From: Methanocalculaceae archaeon
GTDB lineage: Archaea; Halobacteriota; Methanomicrobia; Methanomicrobiales; Methanocorpusculaceae
Direction: 5' to 3'
DNA: 15,346 bases
Assembly (NCBI GenBank): GCA_031255895.1
Contig: JAIRRQ010000026.1
Coordinates: 1 to 15,346 of the forward strand
This document shows positions 7,683 through 14,413 of this stretch, in pieces. The translations under genes and the position numbers were made by a program. The notes beneath the pieces were generated by a model. The model did no database searches. It was not told the DNA's origin and saw only the letters and a list, made by a program, of their open reading frames with translations. Position 1 is the first letter of the stretch, and every line of letters begins with the position of its first letter.

Positions 7683-8186
7683 TAACTGGGAGATATTGGA
7701 GGTACACGCGGCCAACTTCATTTTCAAAGTGATTGACATCGGTCATGGGAAACGTTGTGACGTCACTATGACTGGGTAATTCTGTGTCAAGATGAAAAAA
7801 TATTTTGAAAAGAAATTTCAATTCATTTCATGCGTTTTGACGAAATTTTTGTAGACGAAGATGCGACGATTTAATAAATGAATGTGCAAACAGAAATTTG
7901 TTTACATGTCCTGTCAACCTCCTTTTTCGTCCAAAATTTGCATACCGCGAATATGTGTCCTGATCGGAACTGATGATGAACCGCAACAGATACAATCTCA
8001 TCTTGGAAAAGCAGAAACTGGTGACCAAAATGTCTATTTGCGGGAAATAAAAGCTATCAAATACATGGGATATTGCATTGCTTTTCTCCATGTTATTAAA
8101 AACAAAGAATTTAATCATTTAAATAGCTATTGAAACACATGTCAAGAAAATTATGTGGTTTTGTTCTCATACCGGATGTTTTATGC

Positions 8187-8909
8187 TTATACTCCGTAGT
8201 GTTTCGTTAGAATGTCAAGTGTTTTTATTGTGCCTTCAAACGATTTCACCTCGATTACGGGTATTTTAATGTTGTTCTCACGAACACGTTTCAAAACTTT
8301 GTCGAAGTTGATATTTCCTTTCCCTATTGTTTCGTGACTATCGTATTTTCCGTTATTGTCGTGCAAGTGAACATGGGCGAAGGAAGTTGCCAGGAATGTA
8401 TCGAAATTTCCGCATTCATTTGCGTGGCCGACGTCAAGACAGAAAAGTGCTCCATCCAATAAATAGAGGTCTTTTGGCTCTTTGATGAAAAAATAGCCCC
8501 AATTACCCATATTTTCTATGAAATATGTGACTCCGTACTGAATGGATTCCGCATGAATCTGGGCAAGAGAGGCGCGAAGATGCTGTTCAGCGAGAACGTA
8601 CTCGTATTCCCAGGCAAAATAGCCAGGGTGTATCACCACAGGGGCATTAACCTCAGCAGCAAGGGCGAATGTGTTGGTGATAACTTCAACGGAAGTGCGA
8701 CGAATAGGTTCCAAGACGGATGCTATGTTGACGCCTCGGGAAGGGGCGTGGATACTGTACTTAAAATTGTAGGATTCGAGGAGTTTGGTATCGGTTAGGA
8801 GATGTGGTCCGTCGCTCATGATCTCGACATGTTCTGTATGGAAGGAGAGTTTGTCGAGGGCTGAAGTGAGCGATTCGGCGTGGAGACAGTGAGTGGATAT
8901 TGAGTACAT
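8187..8909 (-). CDS. Sugar phosphate isomerase/epimerase-like TIM barrel (AP endonuclease family 2 class)
   Basis: The 240-residue protein fits the xylose isomerase-like TIM barrel superfamily, which includes endonuclease IV. Metal-ligand-type residues appear in barrel order: SIHAPSRG (H54), VVIHPGYF (H94), FIENMGNW (E132), CLDVGHAN (D159, H162), HVHLHDNNG (H179, H181 or H183), DSHETIGKG (H192 region) and PVIEVK (E220). This set of His, Glu and Asp at strand ends suggests a two- or three-metal centre. The substrate cannot be read from sequence: a sugar phosphate isomerase or epimerase is as likely as a DNA-repair AP endonuclease, and its length is shorter than the roughly 280 residues of endonuclease IV. 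It is alone on the minus strand between replication genes. The ATG at 8909 lacks a Shine-Dalgarno, and an AT-rich TTATTTTT about 30 bases upstream could serve a leaderless message. Confidence 0.8.
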   Translation of the reverse strand: MYSISTHCLHAESLTSALDKLSFHTEHVEIMSDGPHLLTDTKLLESYNFKYSIHAPSRGVNIASVLEPIRRTSVEVITNTFALAAEVNAPVVIHPGYFAWEYEYVLAEQHLRASLAQIHAESIQYGVTYFIENMGNWGYFFIKEPKDLYLLDGALFCLDVGHANECGNFDTFLATSFAHVHLHDNNGKYDSHETIGKGNINFDKVLKRVRENNIKIPVIEVKSFEGTIKTLDILTKHYGV

Positions 8910-9124
8910 ATTCTAACAGTCTGTGTTGTTTGGGGCAAAAATAATGATTGCGGGACTTTTTGTGTTTTCTGTTTTGCCATTAATGTGTGGTGTGCCTCCT
9001 AGGTCTGCATGAGTAAAATGATCAAAAATAATCTCGAATAAAAAATAACGAAATTATGTCGATGTAACGGAATCTTACGAGTTTGCTATGCTCTGCGTTT
9101 GATGTTGTCCAAACGATTCTTAAC

Positions 9125-9412
9125 TTATTGTGTTATCATAGATTTTGTATACTGATCTATGTAAGTCCAATCAGATTTCTGATCAGCTGAGACTGGCAAG
9201 AAAACTGATTGTATGTTCATGTGTCGCTCATTGAATTTGTAGCCATATGTGTATTTTGATTTCTGTTGAATAATAATAATTTTGAGGAATAGATATATGA
9301 ATCGATTTTCTCTTCCTGCAAGTTCTTCAGATTCATCTGAGGGAAAGTGGGAGGATTTGTAGGAAGAGAAAATTGTGGATGGTGACGGCAGTGATATTAA
9401 TTTATACTGCAT
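9125..9412 (-). pseudogene. Relic: C-terminal fragment of a restriction-modification specificity/methylase protein
   Basis: The minus strand is open for 95 codons. Its last 55 or so residues read RFIYLFLKIIIIQQKSKYTY, then GYKFNERHMNIQSVFLPVSA, then DQKSDWTYIDQYTKSM. This follows the closing pattern of DNA-recognition modules in type I specificity subunits and fused type II methylase/nuclease proteins: an FGR- or YGRK-like turn, an RM pair, an LP strand with a following small spacer, then D-W/Y-x-F/Y-M-x-x-Y-x-K-S. Complete proteins have hundreds of residues before this; here the frame begins close to the PCNA promoter with nothing recognisable ahead, so it is read as a truncated leftover. 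No ribosome binding site supports its first ATG. No methylase motif (NPPY) or nuclease is seen nearby. The assignment rests on my memory of the motif, not on a search. Confidence 0.5.
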
Positions 9413-9417
9413 ATAAG
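9401..9417 (+). promoter_or_regulatory. Candidate promoter (box A) of pcn-priL
   Basis: Two overlapping TATA-like elements, TTTATAC (9401-9407) and CATATAAG (9410-9417), lie about 60-75 bases before the PCNA ATG. Either would give a leader of roughly 35-50 bases that includes the AAGGAG ribosome binding site. The choice between them cannot be made from sequence. Confidence 0.4.
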
Positions 9418-9462
9418 CATAATATTATTAACGATTGTCACACTAGCATGTTCAGGTGTGCC

Positions 9463-9468
9463 AAGGAG
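9463..9468 (+). promoter_or_regulatory. Ribosome binding site of pcn
   Basis: AAGGAG lies eight bases before ATG 9477 and decides that start against the upstream in-frame GTG at 9456, which has no such site. Confidence 0.75.
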
Positions 9469-9476
9469 TATTACAG

Positions 9477-10220
9477 ATGTTAAAAGCAACAATAGATGCA
9501 GATATTTTCCGGGAGACGATCGATGCTATCACCGCACTGGTGAACGAATGTAGATTTCATGTTGATGAGCATGGCATTCACACAATCATGGTTGACCCCT
9601 CCAACGTTGCAATGGTGTCCCTGGATCTTGAAGCTGGCGCATTTTCCACTTATGCGGCAGAATCTGCAGAACTTGGTCTTGACATCGAAAAAATCCGCGC
9701 AATGATGGGCATGATTGGCAAAACTGATTCCGTTACACTTGAACTCGATGATACCGGAAAGAAGCTGAAGATCAGTTTCAGCGGATATGAATACTCTATA
9801 ACTCTGCTCGATACAAAGACCATTCGAAAGGATCCGAGTGCGCCGATTCTCGATCTCCCCGCAACGTTTGAAATTGTAGGTTCTACGTTTTACGATGCAA
9901 TTAAGGCTGCTGCAATGGTTTCAGACAAGATCTCCTTATCCGTGAATCCAGAGACTCAGATCTTCACTCTGGACGCCGAAGGTGACAGCGACAGAATCAA
10001 ACGTGAACTTGCAGGTGACGATGTCTATTACACCTCCTGCGCCGCGGCACGCTCCCTTTTCTCCCTTGATTATCTGAAGGACATGGGTAAATCCATCAAC
10101 AGAGCAGACAGGGTGCAGATCCGGCTCGGCAACGACCACCCGGTACAGTTTTCCTTTTTCTATGCAGATGGCAAAGGTAAGATTGGCTACTTGCTTGCCC
10201 CGAGAATCGGGGCAGACTAA
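9477..10220 (+). CDS. pcn: DNA polymerase sliding clamp (PCNA)
   Basis: The 247-residue product has the length and repeat layout of archaeal PCNA, a homotrimeric ring that tethers DNA polymerase, ligase and Fen1 to DNA. Visible are the first-domain HVDEHGIHTIMVDPSNVAMV (28-47), the LDLEAGAFSTY loop (49-59), the interdomain connector TLLDTKTIRKDPSAPILDLP (109-128), the second domain with VSDKISLSV (148-156) and DAEGDSDR (166-173), and the C-terminal YLLAPRIGAD, which matches the partner-binding YLLAPRIE tail of other euryarchaea. The start at 9477 has a good ribosome binding site. The primase large subunit follows after two bases, so priming and clamp genes are co-transcribed; the RFC-like subunit lies 2 kb upstream on the same strand. 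Confidence 0.97.
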   Translation: MLKATIDADIFRETIDAITALVNECRFHVDEHGIHTIMVDPSNVAMVSLDLEAGAFSTYAAESAELGLDIEKIRAMMGMIGKTDSVTLELDDTGKKLKISFSGYEYSITLLDTKTIRKDPSAPILDLPATFEIVGSTFYDAIKAAAMVSDKISLSVNPETQIFTLDAEGDSDRIKRELAGDDVYYTSCAAARSLFSLDYLKDMGKSINRADRVQIRLGNDHPVQFSFFYADGKGKIGYLLAPRIGAD

Positions 10221-10222
10221 TC

Positions 10223-11269
10223 ATGCGTCTCACCGTTGAACCTCGTGATTTAACCCACTATCCTTTTTTGAAAGATTCTCAGGAATTTCTTGCTGCACGT
10301 GGCATCAAGATACGTGATTTTACTGCATCAACCATCGGACGAAAGTACCTCGACGCAGCGATCGATCGAATAGTCTGCGCAATTGATGGTAAAGAGATAT
10401 ATCCTGAGTCACAGGATGTTGTTGCCGACATTGCCACCTATGTGCTTGCACGTGTTCTTGTTTCCTGCGTTAAAGATCGCAATCTTATTGAGCGACTTGT
10501 ACGCATGGAGGCAAGACGAGTGTATTTCTACATTCATGACGAGGAAAATGAAAAACTCAAAAACCACGTTTGTGAGACACTTGGCATCACATTCGATCTG
10601 GAAAAAATATCGGTGATTAAATATGTGGAGCTTACCTCAACCATCCGTGAACCCAAGTGGCGTCTTATCAACCGCGATGTGGATGATGGGCTGGTCACAA
10701 TATCTGATGATGAACAGGATATTCTTTTGCGGGAACGTATCAAATTTTTTTTTGATTCTCAACTACCGCTAACCATCCCTCTGTCGGTGGAGCATGAACT
10801 TATGCCGTGGTGTGACAAGATCACGGCAACATTGCAGGAGAGAACATTTGCTGATTTTGGGGTGATTGACGAGTCGGCATATCCTCCTTGCATTCAAGCT
10901 CTGATTGCTGGAGCTGCGGCAGGTGTTAATCTTTCGCATTCGGGTAGATTTGCGACAACGACGTTTTTGAATAATATTAGCATGACACCAACGCAGATCG
11001 TTGGTGTTTTTGCCCGCAGTCCTGACTTTAATCCAGATATGACCCTGTATCAGGTGGATCAGATTACCACTCATGAGTACACAACTCCCGCTTGTCAGAC
11101 AATGCTAACGCATGGCATATGCGTTAATCGTGACCATTTATGTGACAAAATCACCCATCCTCTGAATTATTATCGCTCGAAGAAAAAACTTTTGGAACGC
11201 AAACACCTTCGCGATGAAGCAAAAACATTGGCTAGCTCGGAAAAAAATATTTCTGAAAAACTAAAATAA
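10223..11269 (+). CDS. priL: DNA primase large subunit with 4Fe-4S cluster (PriL)
   Basis: The 348-residue product is the large (regulatory) primase subunit, partner of the catalytic PriS; it helps start RNA/DNA primers and hands them to the polymerase. The N-terminal half (about 1-200) is the helical region that binds PriS. The C-terminal half has the four cysteines of the conserved iron-sulfur domain: YPPC (C223), TPAC (C291), HGIC (C300) and HLC (C307), followed by HPLNYYRSK (312-320). The SHSGRFATTTFL segment (238-249) is another family hallmark. A lysine-rich tail (321-348) ends the protein. The ATG lies two bases after the PCNA stop, with no separate promoter. PriS is not in the window. 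Confidence 0.95.
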   Translation: MRLTVEPRDLTHYPFLKDSQEFLAARGIKIRDFTASTIGRKYLDAAIDRIVCAIDGKEIYPESQDVVADIATYVLARVLVSCVKDRNLIERLVRMEARRVYFYIHDEENEKLKNHVCETLGITFDLEKISVIKYVELTSTIREPKWRLINRDVDDGLVTISDDEQDILLRERIKFFFDSQLPLTIPLSVEHELMPWCDKITATLQERTFADFGVIDESAYPPCIQALIAGAAAGVNLSHSGRFATTTFLNNISMTPTQIVGVFARSPDFNPDMTLYQVDQITTHEYTTPACQTMLTHGICVNRDHLCDKITHPLNYYRSKKKLLERKHLRDEAKTLASSEKNISEKLK

Positions 11270-11277
11270 TCTCTTAA

Positions 11278-11282
11278 TTTTT
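11278..11282 (+). terminator. Candidate oligo-T terminator after priL
   Basis: A T5 run eight bases after the primase stop resembles the one after the RFC-like gene. No stem is seen. Weak evidence. Confidence 0.25.
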
Positions 11283-11377
11283 GTGAACATTCATGACTCA
11301 ATAAAAAAAAGATTTGGTGATTTACTGACATTATTTTTGCAACCATGTCGCGTAATTCAGAATCGTGAGTGATGGGT

Positions 11378-11449
11378 TTATCCAAATCATCACTTTGGTG
11401 GTTGGTTGGCATTTCCCTGTTGTCCATGTTGTGTCAATATACTATATTG
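11378..11449. repeat. Diverged intergenic repeat, copy B
   Basis: Partner of 7611-7682; about 69 percent identical over 72 bases by hand count, without gaps. A weaker match continues past the end (GAYATT and ACGYG blocks), so the original element was longer. It lies just downstream of priL as copy A lies just downstream of the RFC-like gene. Confidence 0.5.
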
Positions 11450-12067
11450 CGATATTACGACATTACGAGTGGACGTGTTTGTAAATTTGTGCGAATACAT
11501 TGTAAAACTTGTTCCCATTCTGCTCAAAATCTCTTAAACAACATCCCATTTATTTTGTCTCCTGTATTTTATTTGATGATTATTGTCGATTATTTTGGAA
11601 AACTAAAAAAGTACAATGAAAAGCAGATTTGCGTTGTTTGGGGCGATGCGATCGCGTGATTTTGATAGAATTGATATTTTTCACGCAACGATATATTTTT
11701 TTATTCAACTGTTTCAAATGTTATATTAGAAATGTTGGTATGTACTTCTATTATATATGTAATTATCAATCATGTAATTCTGTCCCATGCAAATATTAGA
11801 GATTACTTGAATAAAATATCTGCAGACGAATGAAAAATAGAGATATGATTTAGAATGTACTAATATTCAGACAAATGTTTGTGATATTTAAAGAATTTAA
11901 TTTTTTATACAATGATATTGGACCATATCAAAATTCGATCGAAAGCATCAAAATAAATATTTTTGGAACAAAGCACAAAAACACATCATGAATAATTTTA
12001 ATTATTTGTTTGATAAACAGGTTAATGAGAAAACTACATGAGTGAAAACGGCAGACTGAATCTTTTT

Positions 12068-12073
12068 GAGGGG
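12068..12073 (+). promoter_or_regulatory. Ribosome binding site supporting a TTG start
   Basis: GAGGGG lies eight bases before the TTG at 12082. The nearest ATG in frame is at 12130 and has no such site, and starting there would remove the protein's first 16 residues, so the TTG is preferred. Confidence 0.6.
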
Positions 12074-12081
12074 TATCACAC

Positions 12082-13767
12082 TTGTCAGTAATAACTTACC
12101 CTGAATCTGCGAAACAAACCCTGTATTCTATGCTCAGATATGGGGCGACTCTGGCTGGAAATGAACGTCCTGCTCTCGCCTATTATGGAAATCATATCAG
12201 CTATGGTAAACTTCTTGAAGAGGTTCATGCATGCGCTGCAGGTCTTCGCGTTCATGGAGTTAAAAGCGGAGACTTTGTTACTATTTTTCTTCCTAATATT
12301 CCCCAGTGTGTAATTGCAGTTTATGCAGTCAATATGATCGGTGCAGTCTGCAACATGGTACATCCATTGTCAACCAGCAGTGAGATCGGATATGCGGTGG
12401 ATCTGACTGAAAGTAAGTACGTAATGACCTGCGAGATCAACGAGGCTGCCTGTTCGGGATTAGATGTGGAGATTATTCGGTGCAAAACATCTGCCTACTT
12501 CCCAAAAACTTTGAATGGCCATCTCATGAGATGGGTGCACCGCTGTGCAGTCAGAAAATGTCGCAACGGCAAAAATGTCCGAAAGATCACGGAGTGGGAT
12601 GATCTCATGAAAGATGGGCACGGCTCAGTTTCTGTATCTGGTGTTTTGGAGATGGTGGGTATTCCAAACGACACTGCAGCAATTATGTACACTGGTGGTA
12701 CGACCGGAGCGACCAAAGGTGTAATGCTCTCAAACTTTGCGATAAACTCGGTTGCAATCCAGCTCGTTGTTGGCGTCGTCGGTGAAGACATTCGTGTTGG
12801 TGACGGATTTCTGGCAATTCTCCCAATGTTCCATGCATTCGGTCTTGTTGTTACAGTCCATACACCGCTTTCCGCAGGTATGAAGGTTGCTCTTTTGCCG
12901 AAGTTTGATGCGAAAGAGTGTGCCCGCACAATTTTTTTGGAAAAGACAGCATACATTGTCGGTGTCCCTGCAATGTATGAACGGATGTACTCCGAATTCG
13001 CGGAAAAGGATTTTTCGTTCGTCAAGGCGATTGTTGCAGGCGGCGACAGAATCAGCGAGAGTCTGATCAATCGGTACAACCACCTTCTCCGGCAGAGTGG
13101 TTGTACGACAAAATTTCGACCTGGTTACGGACTGACCGAGGCATGCAGTGTCTGTACGTTAACGATGGATGGATATCACATGATTTCTACAGGTTGCGTT
13201 GGTATCCCGTTGGCAGGAAATAGAGTCTGTACGGTTGAGCCTGGAACTACAAATGTTCTGCCAGACGGCGTGGAAGGAGAGTTGTGTCTCTTGAGTGATG
13301 CGATGATGACTGGTTATTATCGCAATCTGGAGGCAACTGCTGCAGTTCTCAGACGACACGAGGATGGATTACTCTGGTTGCACACAGGAGATGTTGTGAT
13401 AATCGCACCAAGTGGTAATATTTGTTTCCGTTCACGGTACAAACGTATGGTGAAGGTGAACGGATACAATGTGTACCCGATGATGATCGAAGAGGTTATG
13501 CAGACGCATCCTGATGTGCGGGAGGTTTGTGCAATCGGTATTCCCTGGGGACATGATACCAGAATCAAGCTGTATGTTACATTGAAACAGAAGATGGATC
13601 CGACTGAGGTGGAACGCAAACTCATTGAATATGCAATGGAGAGGTTGAATCGGTGGAGTGTTCCTATAACGGTTGAGATCGTTGCAGCTCTTCCACGGAC
13701 CAGGATGGAAAAGATCGATTACCGAGAGCTAGAAAGGTTGGAACTCTGGAATAATGCACTTCGCTGA
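12082..13767 (+). CDS. AMP-forming acyl-CoA synthetase (ANL superfamily)
   Basis: The 561-residue protein is an adenylate-forming ligase resembling long-chain fatty acid-CoA ligases. It shows the P-loop YTGGTTGATKG (203-213), FHAFG (250-254), the A5 motif YGLTEAC (349-355), LHTGD (433-437), the hinge region SRYKRMVKVNGYNVYP (451-466) and the C-terminal catalytic lysine in PRTRMEKIDYR (538-548, K544). Such enzymes turn a carboxylic acid, ATP and CoA into acyl-CoA, AMP and pyrophosphate in two half-reactions. An insert near 145-170 is rich in basic residues (HLMRWVHRCAVRKCRNGKN) and could touch membrane or partner. Methanogens do not oxidise fatty acids, so the substrate is uncertain: salvage of fatty, branched or aromatic acids is possible. 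Translation probably starts at TTG 12082. No operon partner is visible; the next gene is convergent. Confidence 0.9.
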   Translation: MSVITYPESAKQTLYSMLRYGATLAGNERPALAYYGNHISYGKLLEEVHACAAGLRVHGVKSGDFVTIFLPNIPQCVIAVYAVNMIGAVCNMVHPLSTSSEIGYAVDLTESKYVMTCEINEAACSGLDVEIIRCKTSAYFPKTLNGHLMRWVHRCAVRKCRNGKNVRKITEWDDLMKDGHGSVSVSGVLEMVGIPNDTAAIMYTGGTTGATKGVMLSNFAINSVAIQLVVGVVGEDIRVGDGFLAILPMFHAFGLVVTVHTPLSAGMKVALLPKFDAKECARTIFLEKTAYIVGVPAMYERMYSEFAEKDFSFVKAIVAGGDRISESLINRYNHLLRQSGCTTKFRPGYGLTEACSVCTLTMDGYHMISTGCVGIPLAGNRVCTVEPGTTNVLPDGVEGELCLLSDAMMTGYYRNLEATAAVLRRHEDGLLWLHTGDVVIIAPSGNICFRSRYKRMVKVNGYNVYPMMIEEVMQTHPDVREVCAIGIPWGHDTRIKLYVTLKQKMDPTEVERKLIEYAMERLNRWSVPITVEIVAALPRTRMEKIDYRELERLELWNNALR

Positions 13768-13780
13768 ATCCAAACAACGT

Positions 13781-13788
13781 AAAAAAAA
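13781..13788 (-). terminator. Oligo-T terminator of the small membrane protein gene
   Basis: An A8 run on the plus strand is T8 on the minus strand, about 17 bases beyond the minus-strand stop at 13805. It sits in the 37-base gap between two convergent genes. No stem is evident. Confidence 0.45.
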
Positions 13789-13804
13789 TAGTTTTCCTGT
13801 ATTT

Positions 13805-13984
13805 TCAGGTGATTGTTTTCTTAATGACAGTCAATCCAGCGCCAGTCAGGTAAGCGACAAATAGTATTAATGCGCTTGTGTATCCGTATGCCTCTGGCAT
13901 GATCTTCGGCAGAGCGAACAGAAGAATACCGAACACTATCAGGGCAGAGACCCCGACAATGATATCCAGAACCCATCCTTTCAT
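13805..13984 (-). CDS. Small two-helix membrane protein
   Basis: From ATG 13984 the minus strand encodes 59 residues with two hydrophobic helices, LDIIVGVSALIVFGILLFAL (about 6-25) and ALILFVAYLTGAGLTVI (about 38-54), joined by a short loop PKIMPEAYGYTS; it ends in KKTIT. Loop and tails suggest an integral membrane protein of the cytoplasmic membrane. I do not recognise a family. The frame reaches upstream to a GTG at 14080, adding 32 basic, poorly protein-like residues; the ATG directly preceding the hydrophobic region is preferred, though it lacks a Shine-Dalgarno. A CATAAAAAC element about 30 bases upstream would fit a leaderless message. It is convergent with the AMP ligase and divergent from S17e. 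Alternative: chance ORF, but two clean helices argue against it. Confidence 0.6.
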   Translation of the reverse strand: MKGWVLDIIVGVSALIVFGILLFALPKIMPEAYGYTSALILFVAYLTGAGLTVIKKTIT

Positions 13985-14050
13985 ATTTATATGAATTGGC
14001 GTGTGTGTTTTTATGAGTTTTGATAGCGCAAGTATATGGTATGGAGAGAG

Positions 14051-14080
14051 GTGAAGCGTTTGCTTTTTTGTACGCTTCAC
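14051..14080. promoter_or_regulatory. Inverted repeat with nine-base arms in a divergent promoter region
   Basis: GTGAAGCGT (14051-14059) and ACGCTTCAC (14072-14080) are perfect inverted copies separated by a T-rich 12-base spacer. They lie 67-96 bases upstream of the small membrane protein (minus) and about 140 bases upstream of S17e (plus). It could be an operator for a dimeric regulator or an RNA hairpin; the sequence does not decide. Confidence 0.45.
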
Positions 14081-14187
14081 TGTATGGATACTATATCACG
14101 ATCACTGCTGTTCTGAAATGGCTTGTCGAGAAACTTTTTGATGCCCGTCTCTGAGAAATAAACAGAATACTTATCATCTGAGAACGA

Positions 14188-14196
14188 CTTATATAC
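14188..14196 (+). promoter_or_regulatory. Box A of the S17e gene
   Basis: CTTATATAC is a good archaeal TATA match. Usual spacing would start transcription very near the ATG at 14219, so the message may be leaderless, even though a GAGG ribosome binding site (14207-14210) also lies eight bases before the ATG. Which is used depends on the real start. Confidence 0.6.
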
Positions 14197-14218
14197 ACAG
14201 ATATTTGAGGAATATCAC

Positions 14219-14413
14219 ATGGGAATTAAACCAAGTTATATCAAGACTATGGGTGTTGCCCTTATGGAACTGCACAGAACAAGCTTTAACAACAATTTTG
14301 ACGACAATAAGATGGTTGTTTCCGAAATTACGACTATCGAGAGTAAGAGTATCCGCAACCGCGTTGCTGGGTTCATCACTCGCAAGGTCAATACCCATAA
14401 CCGTCATCGATAA
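14219..14413 (+). CDS. rps17e: 30S ribosomal protein S17e
   Basis: The 64-residue protein is the archaeal/eukaryotic small-subunit protein S17e. The opening MGIKPSYIKTMGVALMELH, the FNNNFDDNKMVVSEITTIES middle and the SIRNRVAGFITRKVN close are the family's standard order, and the length is normal for archaea. It sits in the 30S ribosome; there is no bacterial counterpart. It has its own TATA box and GAGG and no partner gene close by. The C-terminal HNRHR is basic, as expected of an rRNA-binding tail. A longer reading in another frame over the same bases is a shadow. Confidence 0.96.
   Translation: MGIKPSYIKTMGVALMELHRTSFNNNFDDNKMVVSEITTIESKSIRNRVAGFITRKVNTHNRHR

Larger units (their letters stand above)
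7487..8186. other. Spacer between convergent RFC-like and TIM-barrel genes
   Basis: No gene here is convincing. The spacer carries the first copy of a diverged repeat (7611-7682), a perfect 10-base palindrome GTGACGTCAC (7757-7766), and, on the minus strand from about 7809 down to 7660, an open stretch reading HLDTELPSHSDVTTFPMTD, then NHFENEVGRVYLQYLPVTI, that stops at a TGA inside the repeat. This looks like old coding sequence but I do not recognise it. An 83-codon frame at 7882-8133 and an opposite 96-codon frame cover the same bases; neither has a ribosome binding site or known motif. Confidence 0.5.
8910..9476. other. Divergent spacer between TIM-barrel gene and PCNA
   Basis: The spacer holds the promoter side of both flanking genes and, at 9125-9412 on the minus strand, a fragment of a restriction-modification gene described separately. 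A minus-strand GGAGG near 8997 with ATG near 8981 starts a short frame running into the TIM-barrel gene in another phase; its product looks meaningless and is not called. Confidence 0.5.
11270..12081. other. AT-rich spacer ahead of the AMP-ligase gene
   Basis: About 800 bases without a defensible gene. The first 180 bases include copy B of the diverged repeat. Further on the DNA is very AT-rich, with a palindrome TTCGATCGAA (11934-11943), a perfect AT inverted repeat of 7-base arms (AATAATT/AATTATT, 11991-12006) and a possible box A TTTTTTATAC near 11903. A 96-codon frame at 11369-11659 is F/C/I-rich and lacks a ribosome binding site; I do not call it. Confidence 0.5.

Noticed and set aside
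7882..8133. 83-codon plus frame overlapped by a 96-codon minus frame
   Set aside because: No ribosome binding site, no motif, and both strands open at once; cannot be supported as a gene.
860..11291. Twelve-base match TTTGTGAACATT at 860-871 and 11280-11291
   Set aside because: A match this short between AT-rich spacers is expected by chance in 15 kb.
11170..11427. 85-codon minus frame overlapping the end of priL
   Set aside because: Its 3' third is antisense to the conserved primase reading frame and the remainder covers repeat copy B.
11369..11659. 96-codon plus frame with several cysteines (CKFVRIHCKTC)
   Set aside because: The cysteine pattern hints at a zinc knuckle but there is no start signal, and its beginning is repeat copy B, whose plus frame shows no coding-type conservation.
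13985..14080. Extended N-terminus (32 residues from GTG 14080) for the small membrane protein
   Set aside because: The extra residues are basic and low in protein character, and the GTG sits in a perfect inverted repeat; ATG 13984 is the better start.
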